A DNA stretch of 64,000 bases from Paenibacillus tengchongensis. Its GTDB lineage: Bacteria; Bacillota; Bacilli; Paenibacillales; Paenibacillaceae. The notes under the pieces were generated by a model. It had not been told where the DNA came from. It ran no database searches and was given only the letters and a program-made list of their open reading frames with translations. Where the stretch lies: the NCBI RefSeq assembly GCF_008973665.1, contig NZ_WACP01000008.1, positions 247,989 to 311,988 on the forward strand. The letters are read 5' to 3'. Of the stretch, positions 51,740-59,968 are shown in pieces (position 1 is the first letter of the stretch; the number at the start of each line of letters is the position of its first letter). Position numbers and translations under genes: made by a program.

Positions 51740-52462
51740 ATGAAGGAATTGAATTACGGCAGGGTATTTGTGCTGCTGGCCGGCCTGTCCGCCGCAACCA
51801 TTGCGGTATACCGGATAGTGGCGGCAAGAACCGATAATTATTATGATTTTCTGCTCTGGAATCTTTTTCTGGCCTGGGTGCCGTTTCTGTTCTCCATGGC
51901 TGCCCACGAGCTGGACAAGCGCAGGTCGCTGGGGCTTCTGGCGCTGCCGCTGGGGATCGCCTGGCTGTTGTTTTTTCCGAATGCTCCCTATCTGATGACC
52001 GATCTGTTGCATCTGACTATCCGCAAGAGTGTCTATATCGTAAACGGTGAAGTGCAGAGCCGCTTCTGGTACGATCTTATGGTGCTGCTGCTCTTCACGT
52101 GGAGCGGCTGGCTGACCGGCTTCTTCTCCCTTTACCAGTTCCAGAACGTCATCTGCCGGAAGCGGGGCCAGCTGTTCTCCTGGATCTTCGTGCTGGCCGC
52201 CTGTGCGCTCGGCGGATACGGGGTTCTGCTGGGCCGGGTCTACCGGCTGAACAGCTGGGATGTGCTGACGGACCGGCATCAGCTCATTAAGCTTGTCGGG
52301 GAGAGCCTGAACCGCCAGTCCCTGTACTTCAGCCTGTTCATCGCCCTCGTGCTGCTGGTTATCTATGCCACGCTGTATTTTCTGATGAACGGTGCCTCGG
52401 GCGGAGGTGCACGCGCTTATTCCGGCGGCGGCAGGAAATCCTCCGGCCGCTCGGGAAGATAG
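51740..52462 (+). CDS. DUF1361 membrane protein
   Basis: A 240-residue protein with about six hydrophobic helices and the family's conserved WNLFLAWVPFLFSM, WLLFFPNAPYLMTDLLHL and GYGVLLGRVYRLNSWDVL segments. The function of DUF1361 is unknown. AGAGGAGAGAC precedes the ATG. The Gly/Ser-rich tail overlaps the end of the convergent ATL gene by 46 bp. Confidence 0.88.
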   Translation: MKELNYGRVFVLLAGLSAATIAVYRIVAARTDNYYDFLLWNLFLAWVPFLFSMAAHELDKRRSLGLLALPLGIAWLLFFPNAPYLMTDLLHLTIRKSVYIVNGEVQSRFWYDLMVLLLFTWSGWLTGFFSLYQFQNVICRKRGQLFSWIFVLAACALGGYGVLLGRVYRLNSWDVLTDRHQLIKLVGESLNRQSLYFSLFIALVLLVIYATLYFLMNGASGGGARAYSGGGRKSSGRSGR

Positions 52463-52755
52463 AGATAGCTGCGCAGATCGATAGCCCCTTCACTGTCAAA
52501 CACGATGCCCTCGCTCTGAAGATACAGCCGCTGCAGGGAAGCCGCCTCGTCCTCCGCAAGGGCAATCCGCCCCTGGGCGTTAACGACCCGGTGCCAGGGC
52601 AGCTTATGCTTGCGGCTCATGGAATGCAGGATGCGCACCACCTGACGGGCTGCCCGTGGGCTGCCGGCAGCGCGGGCGATGCCGCCGTAAGTCATCACCT
52701 TGCCTTCGGGAATGGAGCGGATGACGGTGATAACCCTTGCTGTGAATGGTGTCAT
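52417..52755 (-). CDS. Alkyltransferase-like protein (ATL, MGMT fold)
   Basis: A 112-residue DNA-binding protein of the MGMT/Ogt C-terminal domain family: FTARVITVIRSIPEGKVMTYGGIARAAGSPRAARQVVRILHSMSRKHKLPWHRVVNAQGRIAL. The methyl-accepting Cys of the PCHR motif is replaced by Trp (PWHR), as in ATL proteins, which flag O6-alkylguanine for nucleotide excision repair instead of repairing it. AAAGGAGTTCCCC precedes the ATG. It overlaps the DUF1361 gene tail to tail. Confidence 0.92.
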   Translation of the reverse strand: MTPFTARVITVIRSIPEGKVMTYGGIARAAGSPRAARQVVRILHSMSRKHKLPWHRVVNAQGRIALAEDEAASLQRLYLQSEGIVFDSEGAIDLRSYLYLPERPEDFLPPPE

Positions 52756-52802
52756 GGGGAACTCCTTTATATTTGAGGAATAGCTGCATTATATCAGAAA
52801 TA

Positions 52803-52832
52803 GGACAAGCCGGCCGTTCAGGCCGGCTTGTC
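52803..52832. repeat. Perfect hairpin between divergent genes
   Basis: Arms GACAAGCCGGCC and GGCCGGCTTGTC around GTTCA, followed by TGTATAATATC. It lies where terminators are not expected, between the ATL start and the PfpI gene, and shares its stem with the terminator at 48630. Confidence 0.6.
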
Positions 52833-53034
52833 TGTATAATATCAAGCTGACGGGGGTGAGCGCTGTGAATGCGGAAGGCCGGGGATATCCTGAGGGGACA
52901 GCGCCTTATATCTGCAGGAATCATTGCAAACATCATAGCAGCAGGATTTTCACATTTCCATCTGTGCTCCGGGATGACTATAATAATAGCAACGGAAGAT
53001 CGCAGACCCGAATCAGATCATGAAGGTGATATGC

Positions 53035-53553
53035 TTGAATACATATGTGCTGGTTTATGACAGTTTTGTGCAGTTTGAAGTGATGCTTGCCGCTTATTTC
53101 CTGAAAACAGCCGGACCGGTCCACACGCTGGGCCTCAGCCGCGAAGCTGTGGTTTCCGCCGAGGACTTCTCGGTTAACCCGTCGGTGGATCTGCTGTCGG
53201 CCGATGTCGGTTCTATAGACGTGCTGGTCATTCCCGGCGGCGACACGGAGGAATTGAAGTCGCATGCGGGCCTGCTGGAGCTGATCCGCACTCTGAGCGA
53301 TCAGGGGAAGCCGGTTGCTGCAATATGCGGCGGAGTGTCGGTGCTCCAGGCAGCCGGTGTTCTGGAAGGCAGAGCACATGTCGATGACGGAAGCACAGCG
53401 GACAGCGTCGTCCTCAGCGGGCATATTCTGACCGCCCGCCCGAACGGCTATGTCGACTTCGCGCTGGAGCTGGGCAGGCTGCTGAATATTTACAAGGATG
53501 AAGCCGATCTGCAGGAGACCATTGATTTCTTTAAGCATTTCAAGCCGGTATAA
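53035..53553 (+). CDS. DJ-1/PfpI family protein
   Basis: A 172-residue member of the DJ-1/PfpI/GATase-1-like group. The nucleophile elbow AAICGGVSVLQAAGVLEGR carries the conserved Cys, and VLVIPGGDTEEL is the upstream Glu/Gly loop. The TTG at 53035 is chosen because AAGGTGAT lies 4-6 bp before it; an ATG five codons earlier has no box. Roles in the family include glyoxalase, protease and amidase activity; the right one is not clear. It starts a run of five genes. Confidence 0.85.
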   Translation: MNTYVLVYDSFVQFEVMLAAYFLKTAGPVHTLGLSREAVVSAEDFSVNPSVDLLSADVGSIDVLVIPGGDTEELKSHAGLLELIRTLSDQGKPVAAICGGVSVLQAAGVLEGRAHVDDGSTADSVVLSGHILTARPNGYVDFALELGRLLNIYKDEADLQETIDFFKHFKPV

Positions 53554-53580
53554 CCAGGCTGATAAGGGAGGAAGCCCGGA

Positions 53581-54228
53581 ATGGCCGTATCCAATATTGT
53601 AATGCCCTCGTACTGGGGCAGAGAAGTAAGACATAAATACAATGCGCAGGGCGGTAAAACACTGGCCGTAGTATTCCCGGGACAGAATTACCCGGCTGAC
53701 CGGCCCCTGCTGTATTATGCGGCCAAGGTGGCCGCGGAATACGGCTGCGACCTGCTGGTGCTCGAATACGGGTATCAGAGCGCCCGGACGGCCTTCAAGC
53801 GGGAAGAGCTGGATATCCTTGCCGAGGAATGCAAGGCTGCGCTAGCCGCTGTGCCCGACTATGAGCATTTGCTGTTCATCGGCAAGAGCCTGGGCACAGT
53901 GCTGGCCGGAAGGCTGGCGGACGATCCGGACGTGAAGGGAGACCTATCCCAGCTGTTCCTGACTCCGGTTGCGGATGCCGTTCCGGCGATTCAGGCCAGC
54001 CGGGGGACCGTTATTTACGGCGGAGCAGATCCTTTGTTCACCGAACAGCATGCGGCGGCGGTACGCGATTTGCCGGGGCTTAGAGTGTACTGCATCGACG
54101 AGGCCAACCATTCGCTGGAGGTGGGAAGCACCGGAGAGTCGCTGGCGGTACTGCTTGTGCTTAACAATTTTTATCATGAATTCTTTGTCGATGCGCTGAT
54201 ATCCAGGGGGGGACCGGAGACAGAGTAG
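53581..54228 (+). CDS. Alpha/beta hydrolase-like protein
   Basis: A 215-residue protein with the alpha/beta hydrolase pattern: LAVVFPGQNYPADRPLLYYAAKVAAEYG, nucleophile elbow GKSLGT (Ser near 101), acid in GGADPLF and a catalytic His in EANHSLE. GGGAGGAAGCCCGGA precedes the ATG 27 bp after the PfpI gene. It is close to the dienelactone-hydrolase-like group often written as hypothetical hydrolases; substrate unknown. Confidence 0.82.
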   Translation: MAVSNIVMPSYWGREVRHKYNAQGGKTLAVVFPGQNYPADRPLLYYAAKVAAEYGCDLLVLEYGYQSARTAFKREELDILAEECKAALAAVPDYEHLLFIGKSLGTVLAGRLADDPDVKGDLSQLFLTPVADAVPAIQASRGTVIYGGADPLFTEQHAAAVRDLPGLRVYCIDEANHSLEVGSTGESLAVLLVLNNFYHEFFVDALISRGGPETE

Positions 54229-54278
54229 CTTTATCGGACAGAACGGTCCTTATATACGGAAGGGAGTGTGAGGCGGTA

Positions 54279-54575
54279 ATGATTCTGGAAGCGGCAATGC
54301 TGCAGGTAAAGGCGGGCCTGACCGCCGAGTTCGAGAACAGCTTCAGAGCGGCTTCCCCGCTGATCTCCTCCATAGAGGGGTATTTGGGGCATGAGCTGAA
54401 GCGCTGTGTTGAAGACGATCATAAATATTTACTGCTGGTCCGGTGGCGCAGCCTTGAGGATCACACTGTGGGGTTCAGGGAATCCCCGCAATATCAGGAA
54501 TGGAAAGCACTGCTCCATCACTATTACAGCCCGTTCCCGGTAGTTGAGCATTTCACGGATATTAATCTCAGCTGA
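54279..54575 (+). CDS. Antibiotic biosynthesis monooxygenase (ABM) domain protein
   Basis: A 98-residue ferredoxin-like domain with MILEAAMLQVKAGLTAEFENSFRAASPLISSIEGYLGHELKRC...YLLLVRWRSLEDHTVGFRESPQYQEWKALLHHYY, the ABM pattern. GGAAGGGAGTGTGAGGCGG precedes the ATG. It is the second ABM protein of the window but not closely similar to that at 48286. Confidence 0.9.
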   Translation: MILEAAMLQVKAGLTAEFENSFRAASPLISSIEGYLGHELKRCVEDDHKYLLLVRWRSLEDHTVGFRESPQYQEWKALLHHYYSPFPVVEHFTDINLS

Positions 54576-54593
54576 CAGGAGACTGATAGATAG

Positions 54594-55403
54594 ATGGAAG
54601 GGAAGAGAGTAGGCATCGGCCGGACGGCAGAGGTATTTGTGTATGGGGACGGAACGATCCTGAAACTGTACAGGGAAGAAATCGACGGTTATCAGGTGGA
54701 GCGGGAGTACCGGATCAGCAAGCATGTGTATGAACAAGGCCTGCGGACGCCGCAGCCATTGGAGCTTGTCGAAGCGGAAGGACGCCAAGGCATCGTATTC
54801 GAGCAGGTGCAAGGGGTCTCCCTGCTGAAGCTGATCGGCGAGAAGCCATTGCAGTTAAGCGCATTTGCCGCGCAATTGGCCGGACTGCACGCCGGGCTGC
54901 ACCAGCTGGAGGGCCCAGATCCGCAGGTCCGGCAGAAGGAGCAGCTGGAGAAATGCATTATCGCCGCACCGATGCTGACGATGGACGAGAAGAGCGCCGT
55001 GCTGGAGCAGCTGGCCCGGCTTCCGGCAGGCGACCGCCTGTGCCACGGGGATTTTCATCCGGACAATGTGCTTGTCGGCGGCGAAGCCTGGGTCATCGAC
55101 TGGATGACCGGCATTGCCGGCCACCCGGATGCCGATGCGGCGCGGACCGTCCTGCTGCTGTCCATGGGGGCGATGCCGCCGGGCACGCCGCTCCTCCGGA
55201 AATTCGTGACGGGCTTCTTCAGACAAAGGCTGACGAAGCTGTATATCAGGGAATATCTGCGGCTAACCGGCAAGAACTACTCGGCTATCAACGCCTGGAT
55301 TGTGCCTGTAGCTTCAGCACGGCTCTGGGAAGGCGTTCCGCTCGGCGAGAAGGAGCAGCTGGCCAGGGAAATCCGCAGACGGCTGCGCAAGAGCAGCAAA
55401 TAA
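54594..55403 (+). CDS. Aminoglycoside phosphotransferase family kinase
   Basis: A 269-residue protein-kinase-fold enzyme: N-lobe IGRTAEVFVYGDGTILKLYRE, catalytic loop CHGDFHPDNVLV (Asp near 158) and metal-binding VIDWMTGIAGHPDADAARTVLLL. Such kinases phosphorylate aminoglycosides, choline, fructosamine or other small molecules. The housekeeping-like context gives no sign of antibiotic resistance. Preceding gap is 18 bp with AGGAGAC before the ATG. Confidence 0.88.
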   Translation: MEGKRVGIGRTAEVFVYGDGTILKLYREEIDGYQVEREYRISKHVYEQGLRTPQPLELVEAEGRQGIVFEQVQGVSLLKLIGEKPLQLSAFAAQLAGLHAGLHQLEGPDPQVRQKEQLEKCIIAAPMLTMDEKSAVLEQLARLPAGDRLCHGDFHPDNVLVGGEAWVIDWMTGIAGHPDADAARTVLLLSMGAMPPGTPLLRKFVTGFFRQRLTKLYIREYLRLTGKNYSAINAWIVPVASARLWEGVPLGEKEQLAREIRRRLRKSSK

Positions 55404-55420
55404 GTGGGGGTGGGGTATAG

Positions 55421-55969
55421 TTGAATACATACATAGCGCTGCTGCGCGGCATTAATGTCGGCGGCAACAAGGTAATCCGTATGCCGGAATTAAAAGCGCT
55501 GTTCGAGTCGCTGGAGCTCCGGCAGGTGCGGACCTATATCCAGAGCGGCAACGTTGTGTTCGAATGCGCGGAGACTGCCGCAGGCCCCCTTGCCCGGGCG
55601 CTTGAGGAGAAGATCGCCGGGACATTCGGCTTCGGCGCTTCCGTTCTGATCCGCAGCCGGGAGGAGCTGGAGGCGGCCGCGGCCGCCAATCCGTATCCGC
55701 TTGCCGCCAAGGAGGATTACAAGCGGCTCTATGTTTCCTTTCTGGAACAGGAGCCGTCAGCCGATGCACTGGAGCGGCTGATGCCCTACGCCGGCGGGCC
55801 GGACAAGCTGACTGTGGTCGGCCGAGAGCTCTATACGCTCTACGAGGCCAGCATCAGCAAATCGCCGCTGTTCAAGGTCAGGCTGGACCAGATTCTCGGT
55901 ACCGACATGACAACCCGCAATTGGAACACCGTTACCAAGCTGGCCGAAATGGCGCGGGAAAAGGGATGA
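55421..55969 (+). CDS. DUF1697 protein
   Basis: A 182-residue protein of the DUF1697 family: YIALLRGINVGGNKVIRMPELKALFESLELRQVRTYIQSGNVVFE and the C-terminal LGTDMTTRNWNTVTKLAEMA are typical. The function is unknown. TTG start after GGGGGTGGGG, 17 bp behind the kinase gene; it ends the five-gene run. Confidence 0.93.
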   Translation: MNTYIALLRGINVGGNKVIRMPELKALFESLELRQVRTYIQSGNVVFECAETAAGPLARALEEKIAGTFGFGASVLIRSREELEAAAAANPYPLAAKEDYKRLYVSFLEQEPSADALERLMPYAGGPDKLTVVGRELYTLYEASISKSPLFKVRLDQILGTDMTTRNWNTVTKLAEMAREKG

Positions 55970-56183
55970 CTGAGCCCGGCGGCTGTCAGCGTCTGTCAAT
56001 AAAGGCTAACTGAAATTACGCGTGCTCTAGTTCCACTTTAGTCGTCAATCCATAATGATGAGTTGGACCAGCCGCGTTATTGCCGCAGTATCCGCTAATC
56101 AAGATGAGTTGGATCAGGTGAACTCTAATGCCATAGTATATGATGGTCGGTATCCATGACGCCGCAATGTCATATCTCCACCG

Positions 56184-56208
56184 AGCCCCGCCTTTGGCGG
56201 GGCTTTTT
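56184..56208 (+). terminator. Compact terminator
   Basis: Arms AGCCCCGCC and GGCGGGGCT around TTT, followed by TTTTG, about 215 bp after the DUF1697 stop. Confidence 0.85.
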
Positions 56209-56229
56209 GACATGGAGGAGCAGGAAATA

Positions 56230-56418
56230 AATTAGCGGCAAAAACCACCTCTAATATGCAGATTAACTTACTCACCCCAAAATAGCGGCAAAAACTACCT
56301 AAAATCTGGGATGATAATGTATTTTTCCCTGAATTCATTAGATTAGAGGTAGGAAATACCATTAAGTTCCTTAAAAACGCCTCTTGCCCGAAATTAGAGG
56401 TAGAAAATTCCTTTATTT
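56230..56418. repeat. Cluster of about 25-bp imperfect repeats (family B)
   Basis: Four copies: 56230-56254 and 56281-56304 in one orientation (TTAGCGGCAAAAACCACC then TCTAAT), 56340-56365 and 56391-56418 in the other (TTAGAGGTAGGAAATACC). They differ in sequence from family A but have the same TTAG...CTAA ends. The rest of 55970-56640 shows no gene; two GATGAGTTGGA motifs lie at about 56056 and 56103. Confidence 0.7.
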
Positions 56419-56643
56419 CACGGAATAGAGCTAAGCTCATAAATGAGTTATGCCTCAGAGCAGGCTAACTCTCCATAAAGGCGCTACAAAGAATCCATAG
56501 TTAACATATATTTACGTTTCAGCAAACATTCAGCGGAGTTTCATTATGACTTAAGGTAGGACTGCGATAATGCGGATAAGGAAAAAGTGCACCGGGGGGT
56601 GCGGAGCACTGCCTGAATTGATTGTGCAAAGGGAGTGGAGCGA

Positions 56644-58821
56644 ATGAAATGGCTGAAAAGGCCGGAATTTGATGCCGTGTTAATCTGCAGCATGCTGCTG
56701 GCGGCATTCCTCTACGGCTACGGGATCTGGAATGATCAATATGTGAATTTGTACTATACCACCGCGGTGGGCAGCATGCTGGAGAACTTTCATAATTTCT
56801 TTTATGCATCGCTGGATTCTGCCGGTTCAGTAACGGTTGATAAACCGCCTGTGACCTTTTGGGTTCAGACCATCAGCGCCTGGATTTTCGGCTTGCACGG
56901 CTGGAGCGTCATCCTGCCGCAGGCGCTGGGAGGCGTCGGCTCGGTACTGCTGGTGTATCTGCTGGTAAAGCCGACTTTCGGCCGTACAGCTGCCCGGCTG
57001 TCCGCACTGGCGATGGCAACCATACCTGTAGCCGCAGCCGTCAGCCGGACGAACAACATCGATGCCTTGCTGGTATTTACACTGCTGCTGGCGGCATGGT
57101 TTCTGTTCCGCGGAACGAAGCGCAATAAGCTCGGCAGCCTGCTGGCCGCCTTTGGGCTGATCGGCGTGGCCTTCAATGAAAAAATGCTGCAGGCCTACAT
57201 GGTGGTGCCGGCCTTTTATCTTTTTTATATCATCGCAGGCAAGGTGAACTGGAAGAAGAAGACCGGTGTCCTAGCCGCCTGCACCGCAGTGCTGCTTGCG
57301 GTTTCGCTGTCCTGGGCGGTGATCGTCGACTCGGTGCCTGCGAGTGAGCGGCCTTACATCGGCAGCAGCGGTACGAACTCCGTGCTGAATCTGGCCTTCG
57401 GCTATAACGGCGTTTCCCGCCTGACAGGCGACCGTAGCACCGGCGGTGGTGGCGGCATGTCGGGCGGCGGCGAAATACCGGCCATGCCCGGCGGAGATGG
57501 CCGCGGCAGTTCCGGCGGCGGGCGTCCGGACGCCGGCCAGAACGGAGCAGGCAGCGCCGCACCGGACAGCGCCGCGGGTGCAACGGGCGGCAGCGCAGCT
57601 GTGACGGATGCCGGACAAGGCCAAGCCACAGCGGTCTCTGCTCCGGCCGGCGGTCAGGACGGCGGCATGCCGGCCATGCCCGGCGGAGATGGCCAAGGAA
57701 TGCCGCCGGGCCGGGATGGCGGGTCCGGCGAGGGCTTCTCCTTTGGCGGCGGCAACCGCACGGATGGCGGCGGACGGCAATTCGGCGGCGGCATGGGAGC
57801 TCCCGGCGGCGGTGGCGGGATGTTCAACACCGGCACGCCAGGCCCGCTCCGGCTGTTTCAGGCGGAGCTGTCGGGGCAGGCGAGCTGGCTGCTGCCGCTT
57901 GTATTCTTCGGCGTCATCGGTCTATTTGCCTCCTTGCGCAGGAAGAACTTCACGCAGCAGCATAAGGAGGCGCTGTTCTGGCTGGTTTGGCTGGTGCCGG
58001 TGATGGGCTTCTTCAGCATCGCCGGGTTCTTCCATCAATATTACCTGATCATGATGGGGCCGCCGGTGGCTGCGCTGGCCGGAGCAGGCTGGACCCGGCT
58101 GTGGCATTATTACAAGGAACGCTCTTTGTGGTTGTTCTGGCTGCTCCCGGCAGCCGTGCTCGCTACAGCAGGCTTCGCATGGTATATCATCCATCCGTAC
58201 GATGCTATGATCGGTGCGGGCTGGTCCATCACCGTGCTTGTTTCAGGCGTAGTAATTACTCTGCTGCTGGTGCTGTTCCGGCTGCTCGGAGCGAAGGAGA
58301 AGCCGTTTGCACATTTGACGGCGGTGCTGGGCATGCTGGTGCTGCTGATTGGGCCGCTATATTGGGCACTCACGCCGATTACTTACGGACAGAGCAGCCA
58401 GCTGCCTGCGGCCGGTCCGGACAGCGCGAACAGCGTCGGCGGCGGCAGAATGCAAGGCGGCGAGGTGAACCAGAGCCTTATCGCTTATCTGGAGGAGCAT
58501 AACAACGGTGAGAAATATCTGTTTGCCGCATTAAATTACTCGACAGCAGGCCCGTATATCATTGACGAAGGAGCATCTGTCGTCATTCTCAACGGATATT
58601 CCGGCTCCGATCCGGTATATGACGCCGAGAGTCTGGAGGCCTTGGTCCGCAGCGGAGCCGTGAAGTATTTCTACGTGTCAAGCAGCGGCGGGCGGGGTGG
58701 AGGCAGCTCCGAGGTCACAAGCTGGATTGCCGCGAACGGCACAGAGGTACCGGCCGGGGAATGGCAGGGGACAACGGGCGATGTAAACGGCGGCACATTG
58801 TACGAGGTTACACTCCATTAG
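56644..58821 (+). CDS. ykcB: Membrane glycosyltransferase family 39, YkcB-like
   Basis: A 725-residue membrane glycosyltransferase that should move a sugar from a polyprenyl phosphate donor to an envelope acceptor outside the cell. About a dozen helices are visible; the N-terminus has the catalytic VDKPPVTFWVQTISAWIFGLHGWSVILPQALGGVGSVLL with the DxPP Asp typical of ArnT/PMT-like enzymes, plus NEKMLQAYMVVPAFYLFY. Residues about 262-395 are a Gly/Met/Pro/Asp-rich insertion (GGGGMSGGGE, PAMPGGDG twice), normally external. The C-terminal soluble domain (YLFAALNYSTAGPYIIDEGASVVILNGYSGSDP) is the YkcB type. AAGGGAGTGGAGCGA precedes the ATG. It partners with ykcC and gtaB downstream. Confidence 0.9.
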   Translation: MKWLKRPEFDAVLICSMLLAAFLYGYGIWNDQYVNLYYTTAVGSMLENFHNFFYASLDSAGSVTVDKPPVTFWVQTISAWIFGLHGWSVILPQALGGVGSVLLVYLLVKPTFGRTAARLSALAMATIPVAAAVSRTNNIDALLVFTLLLAAWFLFRGTKRNKLGSLLAAFGLIGVAFNEKMLQAYMVVPAFYLFYIIAGKVNWKKKTGVLAACTAVLLAVSLSWAVIVDSVPASERPYIGSSGTNSVLNLAFGYNGVSRLTGDRSTGGGGGMSGGGEIPAMPGGDGRGSSGGGRPDAGQNGAGSAAPDSAAGATGGSAAVTDAGQGQATAVSAPAGGQDGGMPAMPGGDGQGMPPGRDGGSGEGFSFGGGNRTDGGGRQFGGGMGAPGGGGGMFNTGTPGPLRLFQAELSGQASWLLPLVFFGVIGLFASLRRKNFTQQHKEALFWLVWLVPVMGFFSIAGFFHQYYLIMMGPPVAALAGAGWTRLWHYYKERSLWLFWLLPAAVLATAGFAWYIIHPYDAMIGAGWSITVLVSGVVITLLLVLFRLLGAKEKPFAHLTAVLGMLVLLIGPLYWALTPITYGQSSQLPAAGPDSANSVGGGRMQGGEVNQSLIAYLEEHNNGEKYLFAALNYSTAGPYIIDEGASVVILNGYSGSDPVYDAESLEALVRSGAVKYFYVSSSGGRGGGSSEVTSWIAANGTEVPAGEWQGTTGDVNGGTLYEVTLH

Positions 58822-58897
58822 CAGACAGTCAGCATGGCATGAAGCGCGCAGCAAGCCTGTGTGCTTCATGATTACAATTACAAGGAGGAGCTGCCCT

Positions 58898-59968
58898 GTG
58901 AGCATCAAAGTGCGCTATTCCATCATTATACCGATGTACAACGAAGAAGCGGTTATCCAGGAAACCTACCGCCGGATCAAAAAAGTAATGGGCACCACTG
59001 GCGAGCCGTATGAGCTGCTGTTCGTCAATGACGGCAGCACAGACAACTGCGCCCAGATGATCGAGGAGTACAGCTATTGGGATGAGAGCGTGAAGCTGAT
59101 TGATCTCAGCCGCAATTTCGGGCACCAGATCGCCATAACGGCCGGCATGGATTATGCCCTGGGCGATGCGGTGGTCATTATCGACGCCGATTTGCAGGAC
59201 CCGCCGGAGCTGATTCTCGATATGATTGCCGAGTGGAAGCTGGGTTATGAGGTCGTATACGCCAAACGCATTAAACGCAAAGGCGAATCGCTGTTCAAAA
59301 AGTGGACGGCCAGCACGTTTTACCGCATTCTGCGCTATTGCACCGATATTTCCATCCCGGTCGATACCGGCGATTTCCGGCTGATCGACCGCAAAGTCTG
59401 CGATGAGTTGAAGCGTCTGCCGGAGAAGAACCGGTTTGTGCGCGGACTGGTCAGCTGGGTCGGCTTCCGGCAGAAGGCGATTGAATATGAGCGCGATGAA
59501 CGGCTGGCCGGGGAGACCAAATATCCGCTCAAGCGGATGATCAAGCTGTCCTTGGACGGGATCACCTCTTTCTCGTACAAGCCGCTGAAGCTGGCGGGGA
59601 TTCTGGGCGGGCTGCTGTCCGTATCCGGCTTCCTCTATCTGATGTATGTCGTTTACCTGGCCTTGTTCACCGACGAGGCGGTTAAGGGCTGGGCATCGGT
59701 GATCGGCATTACGCTTACCTTTAACGGATTTGTGCTGATTATGCTGGGCATTCTGGGCGAATATGTCGGCCGGATTTACGATGAGACCAAGGGGCGTCCG
59801 CTGTATATTGTCCAGGAGTTCTACGGCGGCAAGCGGCAGGCAGATGCGGATTACCGCAATTCGCAATGGCAGCAGGTTCCGCAGGAAAAGGAGGCGTATA
59901 GCGATGAGAATCCGCAAAGCCGTTATACCGGCGGCGGGCCTGGGCACACGGTTTCTGCCCGCCACTAA
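58898..59968 (+). CDS. ykcC: Polyprenyl-phosphate glycosyltransferase, YkcC-like (GT2)
   Basis: A 356-residue family 2 glycosyltransferase that should charge undecaprenyl phosphate with a sugar on the cytoplasmic side. Seen: YSIIIPMYNEEAVIQETYRRIKK, DxD-type VIIDADLQDPPELI, TGDFRLIDRKV and EYERDERLAGETKYPLKRM, then two C-terminal helices (LAGILGGLLSVSGFLYLMYVVYLALF; GITLTFNGFVLIMLGILGEYVGRIYDE). The GTG at 58898 follows AAGGAGGAGC. Its last 65 bp overlap the gtaB gene in another frame, which is unusually long. It supplies the donor for YkcB. Confidence 0.92.
   Translation: MSIKVRYSIIIPMYNEEAVIQETYRRIKKVMGTTGEPYELLFVNDGSTDNCAQMIEEYSYWDESVKLIDLSRNFGHQIAITAGMDYALGDAVVIIDADLQDPPELILDMIAEWKLGYEVVYAKRIKRKGESLFKKWTASTFYRILRYCTDISIPVDTGDFRLIDRKVCDELKRLPEKNRFVRGLVSWVGFRQKAIEYERDERLAGETKYPLKRMIKLSLDGITSFSYKPLKLAGILGGLLSVSGFLYLMYVVYLALFTDEAVKGWASVIGITLTFNGFVLIMLGILGEYVGRIYDETKGRPLYIVQEFYGGKRQADADYRNSQWQQVPQEKEAYSDENPQSRYTGGGPGHTVSARH

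Noticed and set aside
52869..53060. Small frame upstream of the PfpI gene
   Set aside because: No ribosome binding site and no similarity; it overlaps the real start.
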